64,000 nucleotides of DNA, taken from Streptomyces paradoxus (GTDB lineage: Bacteria > Actinomycetota > Actinomycetes > Streptomycetales > Streptomycetaceae). The translations under genes and the position numbers were made by a program. Location of the stretch: the NCBI RefSeq assembly GCF_014202475.1, contig NZ_JACHGV010000003.1, positions 162,239 to 226,238 on the forward strand, read 5' to 3'. The notes beneath the pieces were generated by a model. The model saw only the letters and a list, made by a program, of their open reading frames with translations, was not told where the DNA came from and searched no databases. How positions within the stretch are numbered: position 1 is the stretch's first letter; every line of letters starts with the position of its first letter. This document shows positions 27,336 through 36,614 of the stretch, in pieces.

Positions 27336-28799
27336 ATGGGCACCCGTGCCTGGGCGCTACTGCTCGTTCTGTGCGGAACGATCTTCCTCGAAGGCATCGA
27401 CGTCGCGATGATGGCGGTGGCGATCCCGGCCGTCCGTGCCGACCTCGGACTGACCACCGGCACCGCGGCCTGGGTGATGAGCGCCTATGTGCTCGGCTAC
27501 GCGGGTTTCACGCTGCTGGGCGGCCGGGCCGCCGACCTGCTCGGGCGGCGGCGGATGTTCCTGCTCTGGCTGACCGTGTTCCTCGCGTTCTCGGGGCTCG
27601 GCGGCTTCGCGACGGGCGGCTGGATGCTGATCGTCGCCCGGTTCGTCACGGGCGTCGCCGCCGCGTTCATGACCCCGGCCGCGCTCTCCCTGATCACCAC
27701 CTCGTACGAGGTGGGCCCGCGGCGCGACAAGGCCGTGCTGGTCTTCGCCGGGACGGGCGCGGCCGGGTTCTCCCTCGGCCTGGTGATCGGCGGTCTGCTC
27801 ACCGAGATCGGCTGGCGCTGGGTGTTCTTCGCGCCCGTGCTGCCGGCCGCCGCCCTGCTCGTCGCAGCCGTACGCCTGATCCCCCGGCGCGACGCCCCTG
27901 CGAAGCGCCGACGCACCTTCGACCTGCCCGGTGCGATCAGCGCCGCCGGCGCCATGCTGCTGGCCGCATACACCGTCGTACGCCTGGAACACGGCCTGCA
28001 CCAGTGGCCGGTCACCCTGGCCTCGGGCCTCGCGGCCTTGCTGCTGGCCGGTGCCTTCGTCGCGGTCGAACGCCGCTGCCCCGACCCGCTCGTCCGGCTC
28101 GGCCTGCTGCGCCAGGGCCCGGTCGTGCGCGCCGACCTGGGGGCGCTGCTCTTCCTCGGCGCCTTCTTCGGTTTCCAGTTCGTCGTCACGCTCTACCTGC
28201 AGGAACTGCGCGGCTGGTCCTCCCTGCAGACGGCGGTGGCCCTGGTCGTCACGGGTATCGACGCCGTCCTCGCACCGACGCTCACGCCCCGGCTGGTCAT
28301 CCGCTTCGGCTACGCCCGGGTGATCGTCGGCGGATTCCTCCTGGCCGTGGCCTCGTACGCACTGTTCCTGCCGGTCGGCATGGACTGGTCCTACGCCATG
28401 ATGTTCCCGACCCTGCTCCTGAGCGGTCTCGCGTTCGCCCTGGTCTTCGGGCCACTGACGATCGCGGCGACGGACGGGGTGGCCGAGTCGGAGCAGGGAC
28501 TGGCCGGCGGGCTGCTGACCACCGCCATTCAGTTCGGCTCCGCGATCGGCATCTCGGCGGTGACCGCGGTCTACGGCTTGGCTTCGACCGGGTCCGGCCC
28601 GGAGGCCACGCTCTCGGCGTTCCGCGCGGCACTGACCGTGCCGCTCGCCCTGGTGGTGCTGGGCACGCTGATCTCGCTGGTGAGCGTCCGGGAGGCCCGG
28701 CGGGCCGTGCGCAACGCGTCCCAGGTGAGCAGCGTCAACGCCAGCCAGACCAGTGAGAATCCGGCCCAGCGCTCCGGCGGCATCTCCTCGTGGAAGTAG
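27336..28799 (+). CDS. MFS drug exporter (DHA2-like, 14 helices)
   Basis: The 487-residue transporter has motif A (GGRAADLLGRRR, about 62-73), motif C-like GFSLGLVIGGLLTEIGWRWVFF (about 148-169), and a helix count consistent with the 14-segment DHA2 family. Such proteins exchange protons for drugs or siderophores. It is divergent from an HxlR repressor. The final 40 or so residues (after SLVSVREARRA) are hydrophilic. They are encoded opposite the conserved end of rarD, so the convergent genes overlap by 229 bp. ATG at 27336 is preceded by GGAGG. Confidence 0.9.
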   Translation: MGTRAWALLLVLCGTIFLEGIDVAMMAVAIPAVRADLGLTTGTAAWVMSAYVLGYAGFTLLGGRAADLLGRRRMFLLWLTVFLAFSGLGGFATGGWMLIVARFVTGVAAAFMTPAALSLITTSYEVGPRRDKAVLVFAGTGAAGFSLGLVIGGLLTEIGWRWVFFAPVLPAAALLVAAVRLIPRRDAPAKRRRTFDLPGAISAAGAMLLAAYTVVRLEHGLHQWPVTLASGLAALLLAGAFVAVERRCPDPLVRLGLLRQGPVVRADLGALLFLGAFFGFQFVVTLYLQELRGWSSLQTAVALVVTGIDAVLAPTLTPRLVIRFGYARVIVGGFLLAVASYALFLPVGMDWSYAMMFPTLLLSGLAFALVFGPLTIAATDGVAESEQGLAGGLLTTAIQFGSAIGISAVTAVYGLASTGSGPEATLSAFRAALTVPLALVVLGTLISLVSVREARRAVRNASQVSSVNASQTSENPAQRSGGISSWK

Positions 28800-29584
28800 A
28801 GGACGCCGAGCAGGAACTGGAAGACCGGCGTCAGGTACTGCAGCAGGCCGATGGTGGACAGGGGTACGCGGATGGCGGCGGCGCCGAAGCAGACGAGGGG
28901 GAGCGCGGTGACGATGCCGGCCGAGGCGAGCAGCGCCGCGTGCCCCGCGCCCTCGGTCGCGAAGGTGGAGTCGCCCCGCGCGGAGAGCCACACCAGGAAG
29001 CCGAGCGCGGGCAGGAACTGGATCGCCGTCTCCGCGGCCAGCGACTCGATGCCGCCGAGGCCCACCTTCTTCTTCACCAGCCCGTACGTGGCGAAGGAGA
29101 ACGCCAGACAGAGCGAGATCCACGGCGGCTGCCCGTAGCCGATGGTCAGCACGACGACCGCCACGCCGCCGGTCCCTACCGCCGCCCACTGCACCGGCCG
29201 CAGCCGCTCCTTCAGCAGCAGCACGCCCATCGCGATGGTGACCAGCGGGTTGATGAAGTACCCGAGCGAGGCCTCGACCACGTGCCCGGCGTTCACGGAC
29301 CAGATGTACAGGCCCCAGTTGACGGTGATGACCGCCGCGGCGACCGTGATCAGCGCCAGTTTGCGAGGCCGGCGCAGCAGCTCACCGGCCCAGGCCCAGC
29401 GGCGCAGCACGAGCAGCGCGGCGCCCACGAAGACCAGCGACCAGACCATCCGGTGGGCCAGGATCTCCATCGCGCCGGCCGGCTTCAGCAGGGGCCAGAA
29501 CAGGGGGACCAGCCCCCACATCCCGTAGGCCGCGAAGCCGTTCAGCAGTCCTATGTGCCGCTCACCCCTCGGCTTGCCGGTCAC
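28571..29584 (-). CDS. rarD: RarD/EamA-family transporter
   Basis: The 337-residue protein has ten hydrophobic segments with the RarD pattern: GFAAYGMWGLVPLFWPLLKPAGAMEILAHRMVWS, NWGLYIWSVNAGHVVEASLGYFINPL, KKKVGLGGIESLAAETA and PLSTIGLLQYLTPVFQFLLGVLYFHE. GTG at 29584 has a strong AAGGAGGGG. The family usually stops near LTWDALR; here about 40 extra polar residues run antisense to the MFS gene. The transported substrate is not established. No operon partner is visible. Confidence 0.9.
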   Translation of the reverse strand: MTGKPRGERHIGLLNGFAAYGMWGLVPLFWPLLKPAGAMEILAHRMVWSLVFVGAALLVLRRWAWAGELLRRPRKLALITVAAAVITVNWGLYIWSVNAGHVVEASLGYFINPLVTIAMGVLLLKERLRPVQWAAVGTGGVAVVVLTIGYGQPPWISLCLAFSFATYGLVKKKVGLGGIESLAAETAIQFLPALGFLVWLSARGDSTFATEGAGHAALLASAGIVTALPLVCFGAAAIRVPLSTIGLLQYLTPVFQFLLGVLYFHEEMPPERWAGFSLVWLALTLLTWDALRTARRASRTLTSEISVPSTTRASGTVSAARNAESVASGPDPVEAKP

Positions 29585-29707
29585 GGGCCCCTCCTTCGCG
29601 CCTTGCGTGTGTCCGCGTGCACGACGGTAACGCCGGGTACCCCCGGCTGTCATGCCCGTATCGGCATACGGTCATGACAGTCCGGGGGTGGCGCGGTGAA
29701 GCGGGGG

Positions 29708-30562
29708 TCAGCCCTTGAGGGCTGCGGCGATGGCGTCGGCGAGCGGGGTGGTCGGGCGGCCGGCCAGGCGGGACAGGTCGCCGGTGGAGACGACCAGTTC
29801 GCCCTTCTCGATGGAGGCGTCGACGCCCGCGAGGATCTGCGCGAACGGCTCGGGCAGGCCCGCGCCGGTCAGGATGCCGACGAGGGCTTCGGGGGAGACG
29901 GCGTTGTAGGCGATCTCCTTGCCGGTCTGCCGGCTCAGCTCGGCCGCGTACTCGGCGAAGCTCCAGGGGGTGTCGCCGCCCAGCTCGTACGTCTTGTTCT
30001 CGTGCCCCTCACCGGTCAGCACGGCGACGGCGGCGGCGGCGTAGTCGGCGCGCGAGGCGGAGGAGACCTTGCCCTCACCGGCGGCGGCGACGACCGCGTC
30101 GTGCTCCAGTACGGGAGCGAGGTTCTCGGTGTAGTTCTCGTGGTACCAGCCGTTGCGCAGCAGCGCGTAGGGCACGCCGGAGTCCAGCAGGATCTCCTCG
30201 GTGCCGCGGTGGTCGTCGGCCAGCGCGGCGGTCAGGGAGCCGGGGGCGCTGGTGTAGGCGAGCAGGGCGACACCGGCCGCCGCGGCGGCGTCGATGACGA
30301 CCTTGTGCTGCTGCACGCGGCCCTTGTCGAACTCGTTGCCGGAGACGAGCAGCACCTTGTCACCGGCGGAGAACAGGCCGTCGAAGGAGGCCGGGGCGTT
30401 GTAGTCGGCGAGGGCGATCCGCACCCCCCGGTCGGCGAAGTCGGCGGCCTTCTCCGCGCTGCGCACGACCGCGGTGATCTGCTCGGCGGGGACCTTCTCC
30501 AGCAGCTGCTCCACGACGTGACGGCCGAGGTGTCCGGTGGCTCCGGTGACGACGATGCTCAT
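29708..30562 (-). CDS. NmrA-type NAD(P)H:quinone oxidoreductase (QorB-like)
   Basis: The 284-residue atypical SDR protein starts MSIVVTGATGHLGRHVVEQLL, the dinucleotide-binding loop GATGHLG. YTSAPGS and LLRNGWYHENY correspond to the NmrA/QorB active-site face. Members reduce quinones with NADPH or act as redox sensors. ATG at 30562 follows AAGGAG. It is divergent from an HxlR gene, the same pairing as ytfG/ytfH (QorB/QorR) in enteric bacteria, which supports the call. Confidence 0.9.
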   Translation of the reverse strand: MSIVVTGATGHLGRHVVEQLLEKVPAEQITAVVRSAEKAADFADRGVRIALADYNAPASFDGLFSAGDKVLLVSGNEFDKGRVQQHKVVIDAAAAAGVALLAYTSAPGSLTAALADDHRGTEEILLDSGVPYALLRNGWYHENYTENLAPVLEHDAVVAAAGEGKVSSASRADYAAAAVAVLTGEGHENKTYELGGDTPWSFAEYAAELSRQTGKEIAYNAVSPEALVGILTGAGLPEPFAQILAGVDASIEKGELVVSTGDLSRLAGRPTTPLADAIAAALKG

Positions 30563-30625
30563 GGTGAGGACTCTCCTTGTGGGGTACGTTGGCACTAACC
30601 CTAGGAGATGCGCTAACTTCTGGAA

Positions 30626-30650
30626 AGTACACACTTTGAAGTAAGGTACT
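30626..30650. promoter_or_regulatory. AGTAC/GTACT dyad in QorB-HxlR divergent gap (putative operator)
   Basis: AGTAC (30626-30630) and GTACT (30646-30650) are inverted repeats 15 bp apart, directly before the HxlR start at 30654 and in the shared promoter region. The arms are short. QorR-type regulators bind such dyads, so autoregulation is plausible. Confidence 0.45.
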
Positions 30651-30653
30651 GGC

Positions 30654-31034
30654 ATGGCGGTAAGTGAGAACGAAGCCCTGTGCCCGTACCGGCTGGTCCT
30701 GGAGCATGTGACCAGCCGCTGGGGCGTGCTCGTCCTGATCGAGCTCCTGGACCGCCCGTACCGGTTCAGCGAGCTGCGCCGGGCGATCGGCGCATACGGC
30801 GGCCGGGGCGTCAGCGAGAAGATGCTGACGCAGACCCTCCAGACCCTGGAGCGGGACGGACTCGTCCACCGCGACGCCAAGCCCGTCATCCCGCCGCGCG
30901 TCGACTACTCCCTCACCGGCCTGGGCCGCGAGGCCGCCGAGCAGGTGCGGGCCCTGTCGCAGTGGACGCGCGACCGCATGGACGACGTGGAGAAGGCGCG
31001 GCGGACGTACGACGAGGCCCGGGCCGCTTCCTAG
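30654..31034 (+). CDS. HxlR-family regulator (QorR-like)
   Basis: The 126-residue winged-helix protein shows CPYRLVLEHVTSRWGVLVLIELL, RFSELRRAIG and GVSEKMLTQTLQTLERDGLVHRDAKPVIPPRVDYSLT, with a conserved early cysteine (C10) as in redox-sensing QorR/HypR regulators. It is divergent from the QorB-like reductase and probably controls it. Its region of clear similarity ends at LSQWTRDRM, as in the family. Its 3' end is 31 bp from the convergent korB. Confidence 0.9.
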   Translation: MAVSENEALCPYRLVLEHVTSRWGVLVLIELLDRPYRFSELRRAIGAYGGRGVSEKMLTQTLQTLERDGLVHRDAKPVIPPRVDYSLTGLGREAAEQVRALSQWTRDRMDDVEKARRTYDEARAAS

Positions 31035-31064
31035 CGCCCCGGGCCCCGGTGGGTGGCCGGCAGG

Positions 31065-32144
31065 TCAGCCCACGACCGTCCAGGTGTCGCCGCCCGCCAG
31101 CAGCGCGCCCAGGTCGCCCTTGCCGTACTGCTCGATCGCGGTGTCCAGCTGGTCGGCCATCTGCGTGTCGTAGACGGGCCGCTCGACGGAACGCAGGACA
31201 CCGATCGGCGTGTGGTGCAGGGTGTCCGGGTCGGCGAGGCGCGACAGCGCGAACGCCGTGGTCGGGGACGGGGAGTGCGCGTCGTGGACGAGCACCTGGT
31301 CCTCGTTGTCGGGCGTCACCGCGACCACCTTCAGATCACCGGTCAGCGGATCCCGGACCACACCCTTGGCCAGATCGCTGCCGAAGCGGATCGGCCGGCC
31401 GTGCTCCAGCCGGATCACGGCGTCCTCGGCCTGCTGCTTGTCCTTCAGGGCGTCGAAGGCGCCGTCGTTGAAGATGTTGCAGTTCTGGTAGATCTCGATC
31501 AGCGCCGTCCCCTGGTGGGCGGAGGCCTGGCGCAGCACCTCCGTCAGGTGCTTGCGGTCGGAGTCGACCGTGCGCGCCACGAACGACGCCTCCGCGCCGA
31601 GCGCCAGCGACACCGGGTTGAACGGCGCGTCCAGCGAGCCCATCGGCGTCGACTTCGTGATCTTCCCGACCTCGGAGGTCGGCGAGTACTGGCCCTTGGT
31701 CAGGCCGTAGATCCGGTTGTTGAACAGCAGGATCTTGAGGTTGACGTTGCGGCGCAGTGCGTGGATCAGGTGGTTGCCGCCGATGGACAGCGCGTCGCCG
31801 TCACCGGTGACGACCCACACCGACAGGTCGCGGCGGGAGCTGGCCAGCCCCGTGGCGATGGCCGGGGCGCGGCCGTGGATGGAGTGCATCCCGTACGTGT
31901 TCATGTAGTACGGGAAGCGGGAGGAGCAGCCGATGCCCGAGACGAAGACGATGTTCTCCTTCGCCAGCCCCAGTTCCGGCATGAAGCCCTGGACCGCGGC
32001 GAGGATGGCGTAGTCGCCGCAGCCGGGGCACCAGCGCACTTCCTGATCGGACTTGAAGTCCTTCATCGACTGCCTGCCCTCGGCCTTGGGGACGAGGGAG
32101 AGCGCTTCGACGGTGCCCGTGCCGTGCGTGGACGTCTCAGCCAT
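31065..32144 (-). CDS. korB: 2-oxoacid:ferredoxin oxidoreductase beta subunit
   Basis: The 359-residue subunit binds thiamine diphosphate and a [4Fe-4S] cluster. WCPGCGDYAIL (about 38-48) has two of the cluster cysteines. VVTGDGDALSIGGNHLIHALRRNVNLKILLFNN is the TPP-Mg2+ motif (GDGD...NN). The extra LTKGQYSPTSEVGKITKSTPMG is typical of KorB. With KorA it would oxidise 2-oxoglutarate (or another 2-oxoacid) to acyl-CoA while reducing ferredoxin. It overlaps korA by 8 bp, so the two are translationally coupled. Confidence 0.93.
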   Translation of the reverse strand: MAETSTHGTGTVEALSLVPKAEGRQSMKDFKSDQEVRWCPGCGDYAILAAVQGFMPELGLAKENIVFVSGIGCSSRFPYYMNTYGMHSIHGRAPAIATGLASSRRDLSVWVVTGDGDALSIGGNHLIHALRRNVNLKILLFNNRIYGLTKGQYSPTSEVGKITKSTPMGSLDAPFNPVSLALGAEASFVARTVDSDRKHLTEVLRQASAHQGTALIEIYQNCNIFNDGAFDALKDKQQAEDAVIRLEHGRPIRFGSDLAKGVVRDPLTGDLKVVAVTPDNEDQVLVHDAHSPSPTTAFALSRLADPDTLHHTPIGVLRSVERPVYDTQMADQLDTAIEQYGKGDLGALLAGGDTWTVVG

Positions 32145-34065
32145 CGATGGCCTCCTTCAGAGCCGCGGCGAGCTGCTCCGCCTTGAACGGCATGCCGTTG
32201 ACCTGGGTGTACGAGCGGGCGTCGACCAGGTACTTCGCCCGGATGAGCGTGGCGAGCTGCCCGAGGTTCATCTCGGGGATCACCACCTTGTCGTAACGCT
32301 CCAGCACGGAACCCAGATTCCGCGGGAAGGGGTTCAGATGGCGCAGATGCGCCTGGGCAACCGACTCCCCGGCTCTGCGCAGCCGCCGCACCGCCGCCGT
32401 GATCGGCCCGTACGTCGAGCCCCAGCCCAGGACCAGCGTCCCGGCTTCCTGCGGGTCGTCCACCTCGACGTCCGGGACGTCGATGCCGTCGATCTTCGCC
32501 TGCCGGGTGCGCACCATGAAGTCGTGGTTGGCCGGGTCGTAGGAGATGTTGCCCGTGCCGTCCTGCTTCTCGATGCCGCCGATGCGGTGCTCCAGACCCG
32601 GCGTGCCCGGGATCGCCCACGGGCGGGCCAGCGTCTGCGGGTCCCGCTTGTACGGCCAGAACACCTCGGAGCCGTCGTCGAGCGTGTGGTTCGGGCCCTG
32701 CGCGAACTGCACCCGCAGGTCGGGCAGCTCCTCGATGTCCGGGATCCGCCAGGGCTCGGAGCCGTTGGCCAGGTAGCCGTCCGACAGCAGGAACACCGGC
32801 GTGCGGTACGTCAGCGCGATCCGCGCCGCCTCCAGCGCCGCGTCGAAGCAGTCCGCCGGGGTGCGCGGCGCGACCACCGGCACCGGAGCCTCGCCGTTGC
32901 GCCCGTACATCGCCTGCAGCAGGTCCGCCTGCTCCGTCTTGGTGGGCAGACCCGTCGACGGGCCGCCGCGCTGGATGTCCACGATCAGCAGCGGCAACTC
33001 CAGCGAGACCGCGAGGCCGATCGTCTCCGACTTCAGCGCCACACCGGGACCGCTCGTCGTGGTCACGGCCAGCGAACCACCGAAGGCCGCGCCCAGCGCG
33101 GCCCCGATCCCGGCGATCTCGTCCTCGGCCTGGAAGGTCCGCACGCCGAAGTTCTTGTGTTTGCTCAGCTCGTGCAAGATGTCCGAGGCCGGAGTGATCG
33201 GGTACGACCCCAGGTACAGCGGCAGATCCGCCTGCCGGCTCGCCGCGACCAGCCCGTACGACAGGGCGAGGTTGCCGGAGATGTTGCGGTAGACGCCCGG
33301 CGGAAACGCCGCGGCCGCCGGGGCGACCTCATAGGAGACGGCGAAGTCCTCCGTCGTCTCGCCGAAGTTCCAGCCCGCCCGGAACGCGGCGATGTTGGCC
33401 GCCGCGATGTCAGGCTTCTTCGCGAACTTCGACTTCAGGAACTTCTCGGTGCCCTCGGTGGGCCGGTGGTACATCCAGCTCAGCAGGCCCAGCGCGAACA
33501 TGTTCTTGCTGCGCTCGGCCTCCTTGCGGCTGAGGTCGAACTCCTTCAGCGCCTCGACCGTGAGCGTCGTCAGCGGCACGGGGTGCACGTGGTAGCCGTC
33601 CAGCGAGCCGTCCTCCAGCGGAGACGTCTCGTAGCCGACCTTCTGCATCGCCCGCTTGGTGAACTCGTCCGTGTTGGCGATCACCTCGGCGCCGCGCGGC
33701 AGGTCGCCGATGTTCGCCTTCAGCGCCGCCGGGTTCATCGCCACCAGCACGTTCGGCGCGTCACCGGGCGTCAGGATGTCGTGGTCGGCGAAGTGCAACT
33801 GGAAGGACGACACACCCGGCAGCGTCCCGGCGGGCGCCCTGATCTCGGCCGGGAAGTTCGGCAGCGTCGACAGGTCGTTGCCGAACGACGCGGTCTCCGA
33901 GGTGAAACGGTCACCGGTGAGCTGCATACCGTCACCCGAGTCCCCCGCGAACCTGATGATCACCCGGTCGAGGCGACGAACGTCCTTCGCGCCCGCCGCT
34001 TTGCGCTGCTCTCCTGCGACTGCTCCGTCGGCCTGCTCCGCTGGGCTACTGACCTGGCTGGTCAC
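32137..34065 (-). CDS. korA: 2-oxoacid:ferredoxin oxidoreductase alpha (fused gamma-alpha) subunit
   Basis: The 642-residue subunit fuses the gamma domain (RFAGDSGDGMQLTGDRF, about 34-50; LGLLSWMYHRP) to the alpha domain. The alpha part carries YPITPASDILHELSKH (pyrimidine/CoA-binding YPITP motif), EDEIAGIGAALGAAFGGSLAVTTTSGPG and VVDIQRGGPSTGLPTKTEQADLLQAMYGRNGEAP-type motifs. This is the usual actinobacterial KorA layout. GTG at 34065 lies behind GGGAGG. Ferredoxin reduced here could feed the neighbouring partial complex I, an inference from gene order. Confidence 0.94.
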   Translation of the reverse strand: MTSQVSSPAEQADGAVAGEQRKAAGAKDVRRLDRVIIRFAGDSGDGMQLTGDRFTSETASFGNDLSTLPNFPAEIRAPAGTLPGVSSFQLHFADHDILTPGDAPNVLVAMNPAALKANIGDLPRGAEVIANTDEFTKRAMQKVGYETSPLEDGSLDGYHVHPVPLTTLTVEALKEFDLSRKEAERSKNMFALGLLSWMYHRPTEGTEKFLKSKFAKKPDIAAANIAAFRAGWNFGETTEDFAVSYEVAPAAAAFPPGVYRNISGNLALSYGLVAASRQADLPLYLGSYPITPASDILHELSKHKNFGVRTFQAEDEIAGIGAALGAAFGGSLAVTTTSGPGVALKSETIGLAVSLELPLLIVDIQRGGPSTGLPTKTEQADLLQAMYGRNGEAPVPVVAPRTPADCFDAALEAARIALTYRTPVFLLSDGYLANGSEPWRIPDIEELPDLRVQFAQGPNHTLDDGSEVFWPYKRDPQTLARPWAIPGTPGLEHRIGGIEKQDGTGNISYDPANHDFMVRTRQAKIDGIDVPDVEVDDPQEAGTLVLGWGSTYGPITAAVRRLRRAGESVAQAHLRHLNPFPRNLGSVLERYDKVVIPEMNLGQLATLIRAKYLVDARSYTQVNGMPFKAEQLAAALKEAIDG

Positions 34066-34240
34066 TGAACTGGACCTCCCTCGAGGACGCTGTCCGGGAC
34101 AGGCCTTCCCGCAGGCCCTCCCAGGATCAACACTACGACCGCGGAGGTCGCCTTCTTTGTGTCATTCGCATCTTGGACACGACTTTGGGATGATCATGCG
34201 TCCGGAGTTGTCCGGGTATCCGGCGTCAGGGTATGAAACG

Positions 34241-34912
34241 TCAGGACTTCAGGTACGTCAGCACGGCCAGCACCCTGCGGTGGTCCCCCTCGCTGGGGGA
34301 CAGCCCCAGCTTCAGGAAGATATTGCTGACGTGCTTCTCGACCGCCCCGTCGCTGACCACGAGCTGCCGCGCGACCGCCGAGTTCGTCCGCCCCTCGGCC
34401 ATCAGCCCCAGCACCTCACGCTCCCGCGGGGTGAGCCCCGCCAGCACGTCCTGCTTACGGCTGCGGCCCAGCAACTGCGCGACCACCTCCGGGTCGAGCG
34501 CCGTACCGCCCCCGGCCACCCGCACCACCGCGTCCACGAACTCCCGCACCTCGGCCACCCGGTCCTTGAGCAGGTAGCCGACACCCCGGCTGGACCCCGC
34601 GAGGAGCTCCGTGGCGTAGCGCTCCTCCACGTACTGCGACAGCACCAGCACCCCGAGCCCCGGGTGGGCCTTGCGCAGCTGCACCGCCGCCCGCACCCCC
34701 TCGTCGGTGTGCGTCGGCGGCATCCGCACGTCCGCCACGACCACGTCCGGCAGTTCGCCCTGCGCGTCCAGCTCCGTGATGGTCTTGATCAGCGCCTCAC
34801 CGTCACCCACACCGGCGACAACCTCGTGCCCGCGGTCCGTCAGCAACCGGGTCAGGCCCTCCCTGAGCAGCACTGAATCCTCGGCGATGACCACCCGCAC
34901 CCTGTCCTCCAC
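34241..34912 (-). CDS. NarL/FixJ-type response regulator
   Basis: The 223-residue regulator has a receiver domain with acidic pocket E11/D12 and phospho-acceptor D61 ([10 protein letters not shown]). The lysine is in GYLLKDRV. A LuxR-type helix-turn-helix ([45 protein letters not shown]) occupies the last 65 residues. The start is GTG 34912; a second GTG four codons later is possible. It lies downstream of two histidine kinase genes on the same strand, after a 230-bp gap that shows no gene, so it may also have its own promoter. It is the natural partner of one or both kinases. Confidence 0.92.
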   Translation of the reverse strand: MEDRVRVVIAEDSVLLREGLTRLLTDRGHEVVAGVGDGEALIKTITELDAQGELPDVVVADVRMPPTHTDEGVRAAVQLRKAHPGLGVLVLSQYVEERYATELLAGSSRGVGYLLKDRVAEVREFVDAVVRVAGGGTALDPEVVAQLLGRSRKQDVLAGLTPREREVLGLMAEGRTNSAVARQLVVSDGAVEKHVSNIFLKLGLSPSEGDHRRVLAVLTYLKS

Positions 34913-35142
34913 GATGTCCGGCCCCCCACAGCCCGATGCCGCCCGTCCGCAGCCCACAACGGCTCCGCGCCCACCCGTGCGACGGGTCCAGCATTCCAGG
35001 GCCGGAGGGCGGATGGGGACGGGAGCGGCTTCTTGCCTGGCCGATCGGGTGGCGATCGGGTCGTGGAGGGAAGCTCTTGAGGCCAGAGGTGCACACCCCT
35101 GGCCCCGTCACAGCCCGCGGGGGCCGAGCGCCCCCGCGAACC

Positions 35143-36504
35143 TCACCGCACGTGCTCCCCACGCCACGGCAGCTCCGCGGTCACCCGGGTCGGCCCGCCC
35201 GCCGGGGAGTCCACCACCAGAATCCCGTCCACCGCGTCGAGCCGGTCCGCCAGCCCCGCGAGACCGGACCCCTCGGAGACGTCGGCCCCGCCCACGCCGT
35301 TGTCCAGGACCTGCAGCATCAGCCGGTTCTCCGTCCGCCACACCTCGACGCCCGCCCACGTGGCCCGCGCGTGCTTGCTGACGTTCTGCAGCAGCTCCGA
35401 CACCGTGAAGTACGCGATCCCCTCGATGGCCGGCGCCGGCCGCTCCGCCAGGTCGACCTCGACCCGCACCGGCACCGTGCACCGCGACGCCACCGCCGAC
35501 AGCGCCGCGTCCAGCCCCCGGTCCGTCAGCACCGCCGGATGGATCCCCCGGGCCAGGTCCCGCAGCTCCTGCAGCGCCGTCTTCACCTCGCCGTGCGCCT
35601 CGTCGACCATCCGCGCGGCGGCCTGCGGATCCACCTGCAGCTTCTCCTTCGCCAGCCCCAGATCCATCGCCAGCGCCACCAGCCGGGCCTGCGCCCCGTC
35701 GTGCAGATCCCGCTCGATGCGCCGCAGGTCGGCGGCGGCCGTGTCCACCACGACCCCCCGGTCCGACTCCAGCTCCACCACCCGCGACGCCAGCCGCGAC
35801 GGCCCGAGCAGCCCCTGCACCAGCAGCCGGTCCACCATCGTCAGCGCCCGCACGATCCACGGCGAGGTGATCGTGAACAGCAGCCCCACCAGCGCGGTCA
35901 CCGTGATCTCGAAGGGGTTGTCGAGGTAGATCCGGTGCGTCCCGTCGCCGGACAGCTGGATCCCGTCCTCACCGGCGTACACCGGGAACACCCAGAACCA
36001 CAGCGGGTACGTCAGCAGCGCCCAGCCCAGCACCCACACGTTCACCGCGACGACGAACGAGAACACCGCCCAGGGCAGGTGCAGCACTGCGTACAGCAGG
36101 GCCCGCCACGAGGCGCCGCTCTTGAGGACGGCCCCCATCCACGCCATCGCGCCCGCCCTGTTCCTCCGCAGCGGCTCCGGCTCGGCCACCTCCAGGCCCA
36201 GCAGCCCCCGCGCCCGCATCCGCTCCAGCGCCCCGAGGCCGCGGCACCCGGCGAGCCCCGCCGCCAGCACCGGTATGCCGAGGAACGTGACCAGCAGGCC
36301 CGCCCCCAGCGACACCATCGTGACCGCGTAGGTGAACAGCAGGACGCTGATCGGCAGGCTGAGCAGCACATGGGTGAGCTCCAGCCAGGTGCGCGGCTCG
36401 ACCGGCGCCCGCAGCGCGGCCGGCAGCCGGTGCCGCCGTTCGGTGCTCCCCGGGAACCCGGGCCCGCTGTCGAGCCCGTACCCCTGTCCGTACTCCGTGG
36501 CCAT
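35143..36504 (-). CDS. Sensor histidine kinase (HisKA_3), first of a tandem pair
   Basis: The 453-residue membrane kinase has a sensor domain of the PutativeSensor (PF13796) kind, with four hydrophobic segments between about 45 and 235. RRIERDLHDGAQARLVALAMDLGLA then gives the phospho-acceptor His in the HDG motif of HisKA_3 kinases. A HATPase domain follows, with YFTVSELLQNVSKHARA (N box), VLDNGVGGADVSEGSGLAGLADRLDAVDG (G1/G2 boxes) and a C-terminal RVTAELPW. It resembles its downstream paralogue closely, with an extracytoplasmic insertion (FPVYAGEDGIQLSGDGTHRIYLDN) that the paralogue lacks. ATG at 36504 is chosen because the first 16 codons above it look non-coding. Confidence 0.9.
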   Translation of the reverse strand: MATEYGQGYGLDSGPGFPGSTERRHRLPAALRAPVEPRTWLELTHVLLSLPISVLLFTYAVTMVSLGAGLLVTFLGIPVLAAGLAGCRGLGALERMRARGLLGLEVAEPEPLRRNRAGAMAWMGAVLKSGASWRALLYAVLHLPWAVFSFVVAVNVWVLGWALLTYPLWFWVFPVYAGEDGIQLSGDGTHRIYLDNPFEITVTALVGLLFTITSPWIVRALTMVDRLLVQGLLGPSRLASRVVELESDRGVVVDTAAADLRRIERDLHDGAQARLVALAMDLGLAKEKLQVDPQAAARMVDEAHGEVKTALQELRDLARGIHPAVLTDRGLDAALSAVASRCTVPVRVEVDLAERPAPAIEGIAYFTVSELLQNVSKHARATWAGVEVWRTENRLMLQVLDNGVGGADVSEGSGLAGLADRLDAVDGILVVDSPAGGPTRVTAELPWRGEHVR

Positions 36505-36614
36505 CGGCGCCGTCCTTCTCCTCGTCCCGCGGCTGTGCTCTCGTACCTCCACACTGCTCCGCCGCAGGTCGGCGGACCATGGAGTCCGTCGGCGTCTTGG
36601 ACGGGGGGTTTTCC

